From an uncultured Prochlorococcus sp. (lineage in GTDB: Bacteria > Cyanobacteriota > Cyanobacteriia > PCC-6307 > Cyanobiaceae): DNA of 46,909 nt. Each line of letters starts with the position of its first letter. Position 1 is the stretch's first letter. Both the position numbers and the translations under genes were made by a program. The DNA lies in NCBI GenBank assembly GCA_902591865.1, contig CACJCK010000008.1:1-46909 (forward strand). Reading direction: 5' to 3'. Of this stretch, positions 26,603-36,167 are shown one piece after another. The notes under the pieces were generated by a model. The model had not been told where the DNA came from. It searched no databases and was given only the letters and a program-made list of their open reading frames with translations.

Positions 26603-27211
26603 ATGTCAAGATACCGCGGCCCCAGATTAAGGGTTACGCGTCGCTTGGGAGAACTACCAGGTCTCACCAGGAAGGCTTCAAAGAAGTCTAATCCTCCAGG
26701 TCAGCACGGCCAAGCCCGTCGCAAGCGATCAGAATATGCTATTCGTCTAGAAGAAAAGCAGAAACTTAGGTTTAATTATGGAGTTTCTGAAAAACAACTA
26801 GTACGTTATGTGAAAAAAGCTAGAGCTCAAGAAGGATCTACAGGTACTAACCTACTAAGACTTTTAGAAAACAGACTTGATAATGTTTGTTTTAGATTAG
26901 GTTTTGGAGGTACCATTCCAGGTTCAAGACAATTAGTAAATCATGGCCATGTAACCGTTAATGGAAAGGTTCTTGATATTGCTGGTTATCAATGCAAATC
27001 AGGCGATGTAATCGGAATTAAAGAAAACAAAGCAAGCAAAAAACTTGTTGAAGGTAATATAGAATTCCCTGGCTTAGCAAATGTCCCACCTCATCTTGAT
27101 TTAGACAAGCCTAAATTAACGGGAAAAATAAATGGGAAATGCGATAGAGAGTGGGTGGCTCTTGAAATAAACGAACTACTAGTTGTTGAATATTATTCAA
27201 GAAAAGTTTAA
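26603..27211 (+). CDS. rpsD: 30S ribosomal protein S4
   Basis: Primary 16S rRNA-binding protein of the small subunit and a nucleator of 30S assembly. The 202-residue protein has the expected start [20 protein letters not shown], the segment [28 protein letters not shown] in the standard place, and an S4 domain at about 90-155 ([31 protein letters not shown]). It lacks the cysteine cluster seen in the zinc-binding S4 form. Codon use is less AT-biased near the start, as expected for a highly expressed gene. The start is ATG. Two hairpins follow the gene. Confidence 0.98.
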   Translation: MSRYRGPRLRVTRRLGELPGLTRKASKKSNPPGQHGQARRKRSEYAIRLEEKQKLRFNYGVSEKQLVRYVKKARAQEGSTGTNLLRLLENRLDNVCFRLGFGGTIPGSRQLVNHGHVTVNGKVLDIAGYQCKSGDVIGIKENKASKKLVEGNIEFPGLANVPPHLDLDKPKLTGKINGKCDREWVALEINELLVVEYYSRKV

Positions 27212-27261
27212 AAAAACTTTTCTTTGGATTATTAAATCTCTCATTTAAAAATGAGAGATTT
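27201..27261 (+). terminator. Tandem hairpins after rpsD
   Basis: The first is a perfect 9-bp stem, GAAAAGTTT and AAACTTTTC with an AAAA loop, at 27201-27222, and it includes the rpsD stop codon. The second is a perfect 13-bp stem, AAATCTCTCATTT and AAATGAGAGATTT with an AA loop, at 27234-27261, followed by one more T. Together they probably end the rpsD transcript. The U tract is short, so mRNA 3'-end protection is an alternative role. Confidence 0.6.
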
Positions 27262-27287
27262 TAACTTAATTCTTGTTTTTAAAAATA

Positions 27288-28451
27288 ATGGGAAATAAGA
27301 AAAATAATTTTAAAAAGCCTGGGGTTAAGACCATATCTATTCACCATGGAAAAACTTTTGCAGAAGACACCGGATGCGTTATGCCTCCGATTTTTTCTAC
27401 ATCTACTTTCAAACATGGAAATAAAGATAATTTCGACTACACCAGATCAGGTAATCCAAACTTTAGAATTCTAGAAAACATCCTTAAATCAATAGAAGAT
27501 TCTAAATACTGTACAGTTTTTGGATCTGGAATTAGCGCGGTAACTGCAATTTCATCAACACTAAAATCAGGTGACAAGATACTCTGCGAGTCAAATCTCT
27601 ATGGTTGTACAGTGAGGATGTTCGAAAAAGTTTTCAGGAAATTTGGACTAGAAGTTTTATACACAGATTTTACAAACGAAAATAATATCAAAAAGATTTC
27701 AAACTTCGAGCCAACCTTGATATGGCTAGAAAGTCCAACTAATCCACTTTTGAAAGTACTTGATATTAATGCGATTTGCGATGAAGCGAATAAACTCAAA
27801 ATACCAGTAGTTGTAGACAACACATTTTCTACAGCGCTTATTCAAAAACCATTGGACTTTGGCGCAACACTATCGGTTATAAGCACCACAAAATTCATTA
27901 ATGGGCATAGTGACGCACTTGGCGGAGCAGTACTGACAAATAATGAGGAATGGAATAGTAAGATGCTTTTCTCTCAAAAAGCTCTCGGGCTTCAACCATC
28001 TCCTTTTGATAGTTGGCTCATTACGAGAGGAATAAAAACTCTTCCTTTAAGAATCGAACAACAAACTAAAAGTGCAGAATTTATTTCTGAAGAATTAGAT
28101 AATCATAAAATAATTAGTAAAGTAATTTACCCTTTTAATCAAGAACATCCGCAATTTAATTTAGCAAAATCGCAAATGAAATCTGGAGGTTCAATGATCA
28201 CCTTAAAATTAAATTTAAATAAAGAGGATACTTTTAAATTTTGCAAATCTCTCAAATATTTCTCTCTGGCAGAAAGCCTTGGTGGAGTTGAAAGTTTAAT
28301 TTGTCACCCTGCAACAATGACTCATGCTTCAGTTGATGACAAAACAAAAAATCTGCTAGGGATAGATGATGCTCTTGTCAGATTATCAATTGGATGTGAA
28401 GATACAAACGATTTAATCTCAGACATTTTATTTGCTTTAAATAAATTCTGA
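27288..28451 (+). CDS. metB: Cystathionine gamma-synthase (classical MetB type)
   Basis: PLP enzyme of the Cys/Met metabolism family, probably joining O-acyl-homoserine and cysteine to cystathionine on the way to methionine. Hallmarks are complete: DYTRSGNPN, with Tyr51 and Arg53 reaching the PLP phosphate of the partner subunit; GSGISAVTAI; ESPTNPLLKVLDI; DNTFSTALIQKP; and the PLP lysine Lys202 in STTKFINGHSD. The C-terminal SLAESLGGVESLICHPATMTHAS is typical of CGS/CGL. I start at ATG 27288, giving 387 residues; an upstream in-frame TTG at 27273 is less likely. Gamma-synthase and gamma-lyase are hard to separate by sequence. It is followed by a second family member and cysK. Confidence 0.88.
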   Translation: MGNKKNNFKKPGVKTISIHHGKTFAEDTGCVMPPIFSTSTFKHGNKDNFDYTRSGNPNFRILENILKSIEDSKYCTVFGSGISAVTAISSTLKSGDKILCESNLYGCTVRMFEKVFRKFGLEVLYTDFTNENNIKKISNFEPTLIWLESPTNPLLKVLDINAICDEANKLKIPVVVDNTFSTALIQKPLDFGATLSVISTTKFINGHSDALGGAVLTNNEEWNSKMLFSQKALGLQPSPFDSWLITRGIKTLPLRIEQQTKSAEFISEELDNHKIISKVIYPFNQEHPQFNLAKSQMKSGGSMITLKLNLNKEDTFKFCKSLKYFSLAESLGGVESLICHPATMTHASVDDKTKNLLGIDDALVRLSIGCEDTNDLISDILFALNKF

Positions 28452-28454
28452 AAA

Positions 28455-29924
28455 TTGAGAGATTTACTTAAAAAACCTATATGGAAAAATTTAGAGTTGG
28501 GATATGCAATTCCTGATAGTATTCATGCCGTTTCTGTAGCATTACCAACTTGGAATGATGTAATAAATTACGAGGAAAAAGATCAAGAATGCATGAATTT
28601 ATTGAAGTCCATTTACCCACGATTCGGGCTAAACCCCATAGTGAAAAGATTATGCGAAAAAGTACAAAAGCAAAATTACTACAACAATAAAAGTATCTGG
28701 CCATATCCGAATGAAAGCATAGCTTTTAAAGCTAAAAAATACATTGATAGAAATACTTCTGAACAATTCTCGTTAATAGAAAAAAGAGATAATTTAGTTT
28801 TCTTAATAACTGAAAAAGAAGGAAGTATTTATGCAAAATATTTTTGGCAACATACTGGTCTTGGTCTATCTTCAAGAGCTGCTGCTATAGAACTAGGTCT
28901 TGAAGATTGCCCTCCAAAATCTTATGTGAATGAATGTTCTCAAAAAATAAAAAATAGAATTTCTAAATCTACAAAAATCAACTCTAATGATATTCACCTA
29001 ACTTCATCTGGAATGTCCGCATTGCATACATCATTAGAAATCATATATAAATTATTTCCAGCTAAACCAACACTCCAAATTGGTTTTCCATATGTAGATG
29101 TACTTAAATTACCAATGAATATCTTTCATGGAGCCAAGTTAATTACAGAAGAAAATTGCGAGGATATTGAATTAGAAATCAAAAGCATAAATCCATCAGC
29201 ATTAATTATTGAACTACCGAGTAATCCAATGCTCAAATGTGTGAACATTAAAAAAATTTCAAAAATAGCAAAAAAGTTAAATATTCCCTTAATTGTTGAC
29301 GATACAATTGGTTCAAATTTAAATATAAATTCTCTTGAACATGCAGATATAGTTTTTACTTCACTTACAAAAATTTTTTCAGGTAGTGGTGATATTCTTG
29401 CCGGATCATTAATACTAAATCCAAAAAGCAAATGGATTGATCAATTTAGAAATGCATTAAACGAGATTAATCTTCCAACACTTTCTGATGGAGATACAGT
29501 TTATCTAGAGAAAGTTAGTAGAGATGTAAATCAAAGAGTTTTTGAACAAAATAAAGCATGTTTAGAATTAAAAAAAAGATTGGAGACTCATAGCGAGATT
29601 AAAAATATTTTCCATCCTGAAAATTGTCCAAATTTTAATTCTTTACTTACTTCTGATGGAGGATACGGTTGCTTATTATCATTTGAATTAAATGGAGGAT
29701 TGAACAAAGCTAAGAAATTTTATGATTCTCTACAAGTATCTAAAGGACCTAGTTTAGGTACAAAATTTACTCTAGTTTGTCCTTATGTTTTATTAGCTCA
29801 TTATGACGAGTTGGATTGGGCTGAAAGTTTTGGTATACCCTCGCACCTTATTAGAGTATCAGTTGGATTAGAAGACCAAGATCAATTATGGAAAAGCTTT
29901 TCTGAAGCACTAAATAATTTCTAA
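28455..29924 (+). CDS. Divergent long cystathionine gamma-synthase-like enzyme
   Basis: A 489-residue member of the Cys/Met PLP family, about 100 residues longer than its neighbour because of an N-terminal extension (residues 1-110). The PLP lysine is Lys306 in TSLTKIFSGSGD and the PLP aspartate region is IVDDTIGSN. The usual YxRxxNP segment is replaced by KYFWQHTGLGLSSRAAAIEL at about 128-147, which resembles what I remember of the fungal cystathionine gamma-synthase (Str2) group. It starts at TTG, 3 bp after the first gene, so the two are surely co-transcribed. Its exact reaction is uncertain; a partner or a substrate-specific variant of the first enzyme is plausible. Confidence 0.82.
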   Translation: MRDLLKKPIWKNLELGYAIPDSIHAVSVALPTWNDVINYEEKDQECMNLLKSIYPRFGLNPIVKRLCEKVQKQNYYNNKSIWPYPNESIAFKAKKYIDRNTSEQFSLIEKRDNLVFLITEKEGSIYAKYFWQHTGLGLSSRAAAIELGLEDCPPKSYVNECSQKIKNRISKSTKINSNDIHLTSSGMSALHTSLEIIYKLFPAKPTLQIGFPYVDVLKLPMNIFHGAKLITEENCEDIELEIKSINPSALIIELPSNPMLKCVNIKKISKIAKKLNIPLIVDDTIGSNLNINSLEHADIVFTSLTKIFSGSGDILAGSLILNPKSKWIDQFRNALNEINLPTLSDGDTVYLEKVSRDVNQRVFEQNKACLELKKRLETHSEIKNIFHPENCPNFNSLLTSDGGYGCLLSFELNGGLNKAKKFYDSLQVSKGPSLGTKFTLVCPYVLLAHYDELDWAESFGIPSHLIRVSVGLEDQDQLWKSFSEALNNF

Positions 29925-30008
29925 ATTCCTAGTATTTACCGTATAGAAACTTATATGCTCTTTTTCAGAATAATAGTTAGTATTAATATATATTTTCTCA
30001 ATATATAA

Positions 30009-30995
30009 ATGGCAAAAATTTATGAGGACAACAGTTTTGCTATTGGAAACACTCCATTAGTAAAATTAAAATCAGTTACTAAAAACGCGAAAGCTACAGT
30101 ACTTGCAAAAATTGAAGGTAGAAACCCCGCTTATAGTGTCAAATGTAGGATTGGCGCAAACATGATTTGGGATGCAGAGAAGAGTGGGAAACTTACAAAA
30201 GACAAAACTATTGTTGAGCCAACTTCTGGAAATACAGGAATTGCTCTAGCTTTTACTGCTTCAGCAAGAGGTTATAAACTCATCCTTACAATGCCAGAAT
30301 CCATGTCAATTGAAAGAAGAAGGGTTATGGCAGTGTTGGGTGCTGAAATTGTTTTAACAGAGGCATCTAAAGGTATGCCTGGAGCAATAGCTAAGGCTAA
30401 AGAAATTGCAGAAAGTAATCCTTCTCAATATTTCATGCCAGGTCAATTTGATAATCCAGCAAACCCTGAAATTCATTTCAAAACTACTGGACCTGAAATC
30501 TGGGATGATTGCGATGGTGAAATTGATGTTTTAGTTGCAGGGGTGGGAACAGGCGGCACAATTACAGGAGTTTCAAGATACATTAAGCAAGAGAAGGGCA
30601 AAAATATTACTTCTGTAGCTGTAGAACCCTCACATAGTCCTGTTATTACACAGACAATGAATGGAGAAGAGGTTAAATCTGGACCACATAAAATTCAAGG
30701 AATTGGAGCAGGATTTATTCCTAAGAACCTTGACTTGTCAATTGTTGATAAGGTTGAACAGGTAACAAATGACGAATCAATCGAGATGGCTCTAAAATTA
30801 GCAAAAGAAGAAGGTTTATTAGTTGGAATATCTTGTGGAGCTGCTGCTGCTGCTGCTGTGAGATTAGCTGAACAAGATGAATATGCGGGAAAAACTATTG
30901 TAGTTGTCCTACCTGATTTAGCAGAGAGATATTTATCATCAATTATGTTTACTGAAGTTCCAAGCGGAATCATTCAAGAACCAGTCAAAGCCTAA
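30009..30995 (+). CDS. cysK: Cysteine synthase A (O-acetylserine thiol-lyase)
   Basis: PLP enzyme converting O-acetylserine and sulfide to cysteine and acetate. The PLP lysine is Lys45 in [11 protein letters not shown], the substrate loop is [10 protein letters not shown], and the phosphate-binding loop is [10 protein letters not shown]. The VKCRIG form, rather than VKDRIG, is the same as in E. coli CysK. At 328 residues it is a normal length, with a short extension at the end. The start is ATG. It lies 84 bp after the two Cys/Met enzymes, separated enough for its own promoter, and makes their cysteine substrate. It converges on queA with a 2-bp gap. Confidence 0.97.
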   Translation: MAKIYEDNSFAIGNTPLVKLKSVTKNAKATVLAKIEGRNPAYSVKCRIGANMIWDAEKSGKLTKDKTIVEPTSGNTGIALAFTASARGYKLILTMPESMSIERRRVMAVLGAEIVLTEASKGMPGAIAKAKEIAESNPSQYFMPGQFDNPANPEIHFKTTGPEIWDDCDGEIDVLVAGVGTGGTITGVSRYIKQEKGKNITSVAVEPSHSPVITQTMNGEEVKSGPHKIQGIGAGFIPKNLDLSIVDKVEQVTNDESIEMALKLAKEEGLLVGISCGAAAAAAVRLAEQDEYAGKTIVVVLPDLAERYLSSIMFTEVPSGIIQEPVKA

Positions 30996-30997
30996 AT

Positions 30998-32122
30998 CTA
31001 TTTTTTCTCCAGTAGTGAATCTGGTGAAATATACATCGCATCGCCATAAGAGAAGAATCTAAATTTTTCTTTTATGGCTTTTTTATATAGATCTAATAAT
31101 CTTTCTCTACCAATCATTGCACTTACTAAAAGTAATAATGAACTTTTAGGGAGATGAAAATTAGTTAATAATCCATCAACTACCTTGAATTTATAACCTG
31201 GCTTAATTACTAAATCTACGTATTTAGCTATGGGAATAAAGTCATTAATTTCGTGAGAATAACAACTTTCAAGAGCTCTTACGCTAGTTGTACCAATAGC
31301 AATTATTTTTCTATCTGTTTTCTTTATTCTTTGTATTTCCTCCACTACTTCCTTATTAACACTTACCCATTCTTTGTGAAGTTTTAAGTTACTTAAATCT
31401 TCTTGATCAATTGGTTTGAATGTTCCATAACCCACGTGCAAAGTTATCGGTAAGATTATTACGCCTTTTTTTTTTAGATTGGAAATAAGACTTTTGCTTA
31501 AGTGTAAACCAGCTGTTGGTGCAGCAACTGCCCCCGGATTTGTTGCATACTCAGTTTGATAACTTTTCTCATGAAAAGATTCTTCTTCGGAATTTTTTAT
31601 ATATGGAGGAAGCGGGATTTCCCCGTATTTATCAAGAAGTTCATTCATTGAATTGAGACAAGTTATATTTTCCGGAAATTTAATAAATCTCCCTCCAGTT
31701 TCTTCATCAACTCCATCAACAATCAAATTAATATCTTGTGCTAATGGAGATTTTAATTTTAATTTTCTATTTATTTTTAACTTTTTTGCTGGCTTTGCCA
31801 AACATAACCAAACACATTCATGGGATCTTTCTAAAACTAATAATTCTACTAATGTCTTATTTTCTAATTCAACCTTTAACCTAGCTTTCATTACCTTAGT
31901 ATTGTTAACAACTACAAGATCCCCTTCTCTAAATTCATCTAAAAGATTCTTGGTAAATTTATTAGTTAAACAGTCTTCTTCTAAAAAACTATTTCTAACT
32001 ATCATCAATCTTGATTCATGCCTAATTGCAGAAGGTTTACTAGCAATTAATGAAGGATCAAGTAAATAATCATAAGCTTCAAGCTTATAATCTCTTTCTT
32101 CATTATTAATTTGAGAAATCAA
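30998..32122 (-). CDS. queA: tRNA preQ1 ribosyltransferase-isomerase (QueA)
   Basis: Transfers and isomerises the ribosyl group of SAM onto preQ1 in tRNA to give epoxyqueuosine. Recognisable segments are YDYLLDPSLIASKP at the start, VVNNTKVMKARL, YQTEYATNPGAVAAPTAGLHLS, the GTTSVRALESCY near the C-terminal third, and TNFHLPKSSLLLLVSA. The protein is 374 residues long, slightly over the family average. The start is TTG 32122, because no ATG precedes the conserved YDYxLP segment. pdhC lies 6 bp upstream on the same strand, so they are likely co-transcribed though unrelated in pathway. Confidence 0.95.
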   Translation of the reverse strand: MISQINNEERDYKLEAYDYLLDPSLIASKPSAIRHESRLMIVRNSFLEEDCLTNKFTKNLLDEFREGDLVVVNNTKVMKARLKVELENKTLVELLVLERSHECVWLCLAKPAKKLKINRKLKLKSPLAQDINLIVDGVDEETGGRFIKFPENITCLNSMNELLDKYGEIPLPPYIKNSEEESFHEKSYQTEYATNPGAVAAPTAGLHLSKSLISNLKKKGVIILPITLHVGYGTFKPIDQEDLSNLKLHKEWVSVNKEVVEEIQRIKKTDRKIIAIGTTSVRALESCYSHEINDFIPIAKYVDLVIKPGYKFKVVDGLLTNFHLPKSSLLLLVSAMIGRERLLDLYKKAIKEKFRFFSYGDAMYISPDSLLEKK

Positions 32123-32128
32123 TTAAAT

Positions 32129-33496
32129 TTAGGAGACAAGAGTCTCTGGCTTATCTTCAATTAGGGAAGCCAAGTCTTTTAAGAATGAAGCTCCATCAGC
32201 TCCATAGATCACTCTATGATCAGCTGTTAGATTTACTTGCATTATTTTTTTAACAGATATTGAACCATCACTATTAGCAACAACGGTTGGTTTCGATGAT
32301 GCTATGGCTAAAATAGCACCGGTACCTGGAGGAAGAATTGCGTCAAATCTATCAACTCCAAACATCCCAAGGTTAGATAAAGTGAAGGTTCCCGTTGAGT
32401 ATTCATCAGGTTCTAATTGTTTTGATCTTGATCTTTTTACGAGATCTTTCCATTCTCTAGACAATTCAAATAAATCAGTATTGCATGGTTCTTTTAAAAC
32501 TGGAGTTATTAGTCCACCATCTTCCATCGCAACAGCAACAGCAATATTTATATTTTCTGGATAAGAAATTCCATTCTCTGAAAAACTTGAGTTAACTTGA
32601 GGATGTTTCTTTAGTGTCTTTGCAACTGCCTTTACTAGTAAAGCAGTCATAGTAACTCCGTTCTGTTTAACTTTTTTGTAGAAATTATCTAATTTATCTG
32701 TGTTAATGGAATAACCCACCCTAAAACATGGCACATCTAAACTAGATTCCATATTTTTATTTACCGCTTTTTGTAGAGTATTAAATTTAACTGTTTCTCC
32801 GGGATTACCAAAACTATTTCCTGAAGTTTCTGGTTTACTTTCAACTCCGAAATGTGCACCAGGCATACTTGCAGGAGAACCACCTTCACCTATCCATGGT
32901 ATAGAGACTGGTTGGCCATTAGCTTTTAAAATATCATCGGCTTGAATCCTTCCGTGAGGTCCGGATCCATGAACCTTTGCTAAATCAACGCCCATTTGAG
33001 AAGCAAGTTTTTTAGCTCTTGGAGATGCAATCACCCTCGAAGAAACATTACTAGTAGCAGCATTTATTTGATCACTATTTAAAGATGAGGCTGCCTTTTC
33101 ACTCATTAATACGACTTCTTTTTCTTGTTTTTCAACAATTTCACTTTGAACCACAGGTTTTTCTTCAGTTTTATTGCTTACCAATTCAAGTTGATCCGAA
33201 CTAGAAACTTCGGGTTGATTTCCTTTATTTTGTTCTTGAACAGAAGCTATCTCATCCTCATTTTCTACAATAAGACCGATAGTCTCTCCTACTGGTGCAG
33301 TGCTGCCAGCAGGCATTAAAACAGCCGCAAGATATCCATCTTGAAAAGATTCAACATCCATATCTGCCTTGTCAGATTCAACAACCAAGACAGATTCACC
33401 TCTTTCAACCTTATCTCCGGGATTTTTCAACCATTCCACAATCTTGCCCTCCGTCATAGTAGAACTCAATGCAGGCATGAATATTTCGTGAGACAT
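32129..33496 (-). CDS. pdhC: Pyruvate dehydrogenase E2, dihydrolipoamide acetyltransferase
   Basis: E2 core of pyruvate dehydrogenase, passing acetyl groups from lipoamide to CoA. One lipoyl domain lies at 1-78 with the lipoylated lysine predicted as Lys43 in ESDKADMDVES. An acidic linker with coiled, glutamine-rich sequence follows, then the E1/E3-binding domain (ASPRAKKLASQMGVDLAKVHGSG) and the catalytic domain. The active-site histidine is His427 in TADHRVIYGADG. The HxxxDG motif has Tyr in place of Asp, as I recall in the plastid-type E2 family. It is 455 residues, with an ATG start. lipB, which supplies its octanoyl group, is three genes upstream. Confidence 0.94.
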   Translation of the reverse strand: MSHEIFMPALSSTMTEGKIVEWLKNPGDKVERGESVLVVESDKADMDVESFQDGYLAAVLMPAGSTAPVGETIGLIVENEDEIASVQEQNKGNQPEVSSSDQLELVSNKTEEKPVVQSEIVEKQEKEVVLMSEKAASSLNSDQINAATSNVSSRVIASPRAKKLASQMGVDLAKVHGSGPHGRIQADDILKANGQPVSIPWIGEGGSPASMPGAHFGVESKPETSGNSFGNPGETVKFNTLQKAVNKNMESSLDVPCFRVGYSINTDKLDNFYKKVKQNGVTMTALLVKAVAKTLKKHPQVNSSFSENGISYPENINIAVAVAMEDGGLITPVLKEPCNTDLFELSREWKDLVKRSRSKQLEPDEYSTGTFTLSNLGMFGVDRFDAILPPGTGAILAIASSKPTVVANSDGSISVKKIMQVNLTADHRVIYGADGASFLKDLASLIEDKPETLVS

Positions 33497-33585
33497 AAGA
33501 AAATTGTTATTGCATAAGTTTCAAGGGATTTTTACCAAACTTTCAAAAGTTTTTATGATTAAGAACCCTTTAAACTCTTGAACTA

Positions 33586-33615
33586 ATTATACGAAATCAT
33601 GTTCACAGTGGGAAC
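33586..33615 (-). promoter_or_regulatory. Candidate pdhC promoter with an overlapping dyad
   Basis: On the minus strand a TATAAT (33586-33591) lies 90 bases upstream of the pdhC ATG. At the -35 side sits a 15-bp imperfect palindrome (GTTC-ACAGTGG-GAAC, 33601-33615 on the plus strand). An operator covering the -35 region is possible. I recognise no known regulator site. Confidence 0.3.
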
Positions 33616-33714
33616 TCTTAAAACTTAAGAAAGTAATAATTTAGATGGATAAGATTTAAAACTTTTCACAATTAAAATTTGCTTATTTTTATCAAAAATA
33701 CTAAATCTTTTTAT

Positions 33715-34158
33715 TTAATTATTATCTATAGATTGAATAACTCCATCCTTAACCGTAATCGATACTTGCATTTTTTCAATAAGATTGTCTCCCACAGCGA
33801 CATCACAGAAACTATCCACTTGTCCTTGATCAACAATTTCGTCCATTTTTAATTCGCGAACTTGACTTTGTTGTTGAAGTAGATTTCTTTTTTGTTCTTC
33901 AATTTCATTTCGTTTTGCTGCAACTTGTTGTTGCACCTGACTAACCTGTTCTTGAACTCTTGGATCTAGAGGATTAACCGATTGGGATCTAATATTATTT
34001 ACTATTTGCTGCCCCTCCTGCTCAAGTTGAGATAATTGCTGGTCTATGTTTGAAATCGCTTTACTTAATTCTTTTTCAGCATCTTCCTTCCAAGTTGGTG
34101 TAACTACAGCTTTAATAGCTATTGAGCGCTTTATAGATATTGAGTTTTTTGTTTCCAT
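33715..34158 (-). CDS. YlqD-like coiled-coil protein
   Basis: A 147-residue soluble protein. A short N-terminal strand region (SISIKRSIAIKAVVTPTW) is followed by a long coiled coil, about residues 22-105, rich in Glu and Gln (AEKELSKAISNIDQQLSQLE), and a C-terminal beta-rich part with VAVGDNLIEKMQVSITVKDG. This layout matches the YlqD family found in cyanobacteria and Firmicutes, whose function is unknown. The start is ATG. It lies 38 bp downstream of the acyl-activating enzyme gene and 218 bp upstream of pdhC. Confidence 0.8.
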   Translation of the reverse strand: METKNSISIKRSIAIKAVVTPTWKEDAEKELSKAISNIDQQLSQLEQEGQQIVNNIRSQSVNPLDPRVQEQVSQVQQQVAAKRNEIEEQKRNLLQQQSQVRELKMDEIVDQGQVDSFCDVAVGDNLIEKMQVSITVKDGVIQSIDNN

Positions 34159-34196
34159 AAAAAATTAAATTACCTTTTCAATATAGATAGATCAAA

Positions 34197-36140
34197 TCAA
34201 ATTTTCTTACTAAATTTGTTTTCATACATATTTTCTATTTGTAATGTATACTTTTTTTCTATTTCTTTTCTTTTTTGTTTAAGAGTTTGTGTTAACAAAC
34301 CATTTTCTAAAGTAAAGGGATCAACAAAAAAACAATCTAATATTTGTTCTTCTGATCTTGCTCCTAATCGACTCTTAAGCAAATTATTAATTTGTGATTT
34401 AAAAAATCTACCAATATTTTTATTGAGGTTTAATTGCAAAAGATCTTCTTCCAAAAACTTGTTTTTAACCAATTCGACATTAGGCACTACAAGGGCTGTT
34501 AAACATTTCTTATCTTGTCCTACTAGTTGAATCTGATTAATAAATTCAGAACTAAGGATTTCAGTCTCAAGCGGATTCGGTTCTATATTTTCACCACTTG
34601 ATAACACTATTGTATCCTTGGCTCTTCCTGTTATAAAAAGAGAACCATTTGGTATTAGGAAACCTAAATCACCAGTATCAAACCAACCATCCTTAGATAA
34701 AACATCTTTTGTAGCTAATTCATTATTAAGATAACCTTTCATTACTTGTGGTCCCTTAACAAGAATTTTTCCGATTTCTCTGAATTTCAGAATCTTTTTT
34801 TTATCATCATTAACTATTTTGATTTCAGTAAACGCTAGAGGCTGACCGGATGATCCTCTAACATTTAATTCTCTTCTCCTACAAGTTAATACTGGACTAG
34901 TTTCTGTGAGGCCATATCCCACCAAAACATCTACACCTAAAGATTCAAAAAAAAGATCCACATGTTCTGGCAATGCCCCTCCGCCGTTAATAGGAAATTT
35001 CAGTTTTTCTCCGCATAGTTGTTTAAGAATATTCGGCCATAAAAAAATAGTAGACAATTTATGTAAAGGATATCGACCAATAACAGAACCCAGTAAGGGG
35101 ATTTTTGATTTAAAAGTTATTTGATTGATATCTAAATTTCTTATCTTTCTTAGACTTCTTTTGAAAACTGAACTATTACTAATCAAAAACTTAATAAGTT
35201 TTTGCTTTTTGGAAGGCATTTTTTTCAACGCCTGAAAAAAACCATCATGTATTGCCTCCCAAAGTCTTGGTACAGTAGCCATGACAACAGGTTTTATTTG
35301 TGTAATATCATCTTTCAGAAATTTTGGAATTGTATAATATTGAGAACAACCACATGATAAAAAGAAGTATTCAGCACTCCTCTCATAAGAATGCCAGATA
35401 GGCAAAACGCTTAATACAGAGGTCCCAGGTTCTGGATCAGCAATATAGGCTAAATTGATTATTTGATGTAAAAAATTTGCATGAGTCAAGGGGACACCTT
35501 TAGGTTTTCCTGTTGTCCCAGAAGTGTAAAGAATAGTAGCGACGTCATCAATTTCTGGATTAAATTTTTTAAGATTATTATTTTGTGAATTTTCTTTTTC
35601 TACTGAACTTATAAATTTACTCCAACCTATTAAACTTTCAAATTGTTCATCTTCTAAATTGATTATAAATTTCAGTCTTTTTTTTAATTCTTCTTTGTTG
35701 TTCAACTTTAGCCAAATCTCCTTAGATTGAACTACTAGACCTACTGAATTAGAGTGCTCAATAATATAATCTAATTCTACTGAAGGAGAATTAATACCTC
35801 TCACTGCATTTATAGCTCCTAATCGCATTAAGCCTTGATCTACTACTAGCCATCTTGGAGAATTTTCAGATATTACAGTAACTACATCTCCCTTTACTAA
35901 ACCATAATTTTTAAATGAAAAAGAAACTTTTGTTATTAAATCAGCCAGCTCAGAATAAGAAAATCTTTCTTGGTATTTTCCTCTTAAATCGCAAACAGCT
36001 AAAGTATCACCACATTTAAATTTTAATTTTTCCCAAATTTGATCTATATGATGAAGCTTCTTAATAAAATCTCTATTTTTAGCAAATTTATCTTTTTTAT
36101 AAAGAGGTTTGGCTGAAGACCAATAAGCTAAATCACCCAT
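34197..36140 (-). CDS. aas: Long-chain acyl-CoA/acyl-ACP synthetase
   Basis: AMP-forming ligase that activates free fatty acids. In cyanobacteria the single homologue acts on acyl-ACP and recycles fatty acids from membrane lipids. The 647-residue protein has the AMP/P-loop motif TILYTSGTTGKPKGVPLTH near residue 200, VGYGLTETSPV near 410, and the hinge region DTGDLGFLIPNGSLFITGRAKD near 495. The long form with YERSAEYFFLSCG is typical of the FadD15/AasS-like group. The start is ATG. lipB lies 27 bp upstream on the same strand. CoA versus ACP preference cannot be read from the sequence; the ACP role is from knowledge of cyanobacterial homologues. Confidence 0.92.
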   Translation of the reverse strand: MGDLAYWSSAKPLYKKDKFAKNRDFIKKLHHIDQIWEKLKFKCGDTLAVCDLRGKYQERFSYSELADLITKVSFSFKNYGLVKGDVVTVISENSPRWLVVDQGLMRLGAINAVRGINSPSVELDYIIEHSNSVGLVVQSKEIWLKLNNKEELKKRLKFIINLEDEQFESLIGWSKFISSVEKENSQNNNLKKFNPEIDDVATILYTSGTTGKPKGVPLTHANFLHQIINLAYIADPEPGTSVLSVLPIWHSYERSAEYFFLSCGCSQYYTIPKFLKDDITQIKPVVMATVPRLWEAIHDGFFQALKKMPSKKQKLIKFLISNSSVFKRSLRKIRNLDINQITFKSKIPLLGSVIGRYPLHKLSTIFLWPNILKQLCGEKLKFPINGGGALPEHVDLFFESLGVDVLVGYGLTETSPVLTCRRRELNVRGSSGQPLAFTEIKIVNDDKKKILKFREIGKILVKGPQVMKGYLNNELATKDVLSKDGWFDTGDLGFLIPNGSLFITGRAKDTIVLSSGENIEPNPLETEILSSEFINQIQLVGQDKKCLTALVVPNVELVKNKFLEEDLLQLNLNKNIGRFFKSQINNLLKSRLGARSEEQILDCFFVDPFTLENGLLTQTLKQKRKEIEKKYTLQIENMYENKFSKKI

Positions 36141-36167
36141 ATGAAATCGATTTTGAAATTTTAATTT

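Noticed and set aside
29126..29431. 101-aa open frame antisense to the long Cys/Met enzyme
   Set aside because: Shadow of a conserved coding region. Its hydrophobic appearance comes from the reverse complement of Asn/Lys/Ile-rich codons.
31653..32069. 138-aa open frame on the plus strand opposite queA
   Set aside because: It lies wholly inside a well-supported queA gene. Its low-complexity Ser/Phe/Asn composition is what antisense reading of AT-rich coding DNA gives.
33497..33714. Search for a tRNA or small RNA in the longer spacers
   Set aside because: No cloverleaf, CCA end or T-loop motif could be seen here or in the other spacers, only short AT-rich hairpins.
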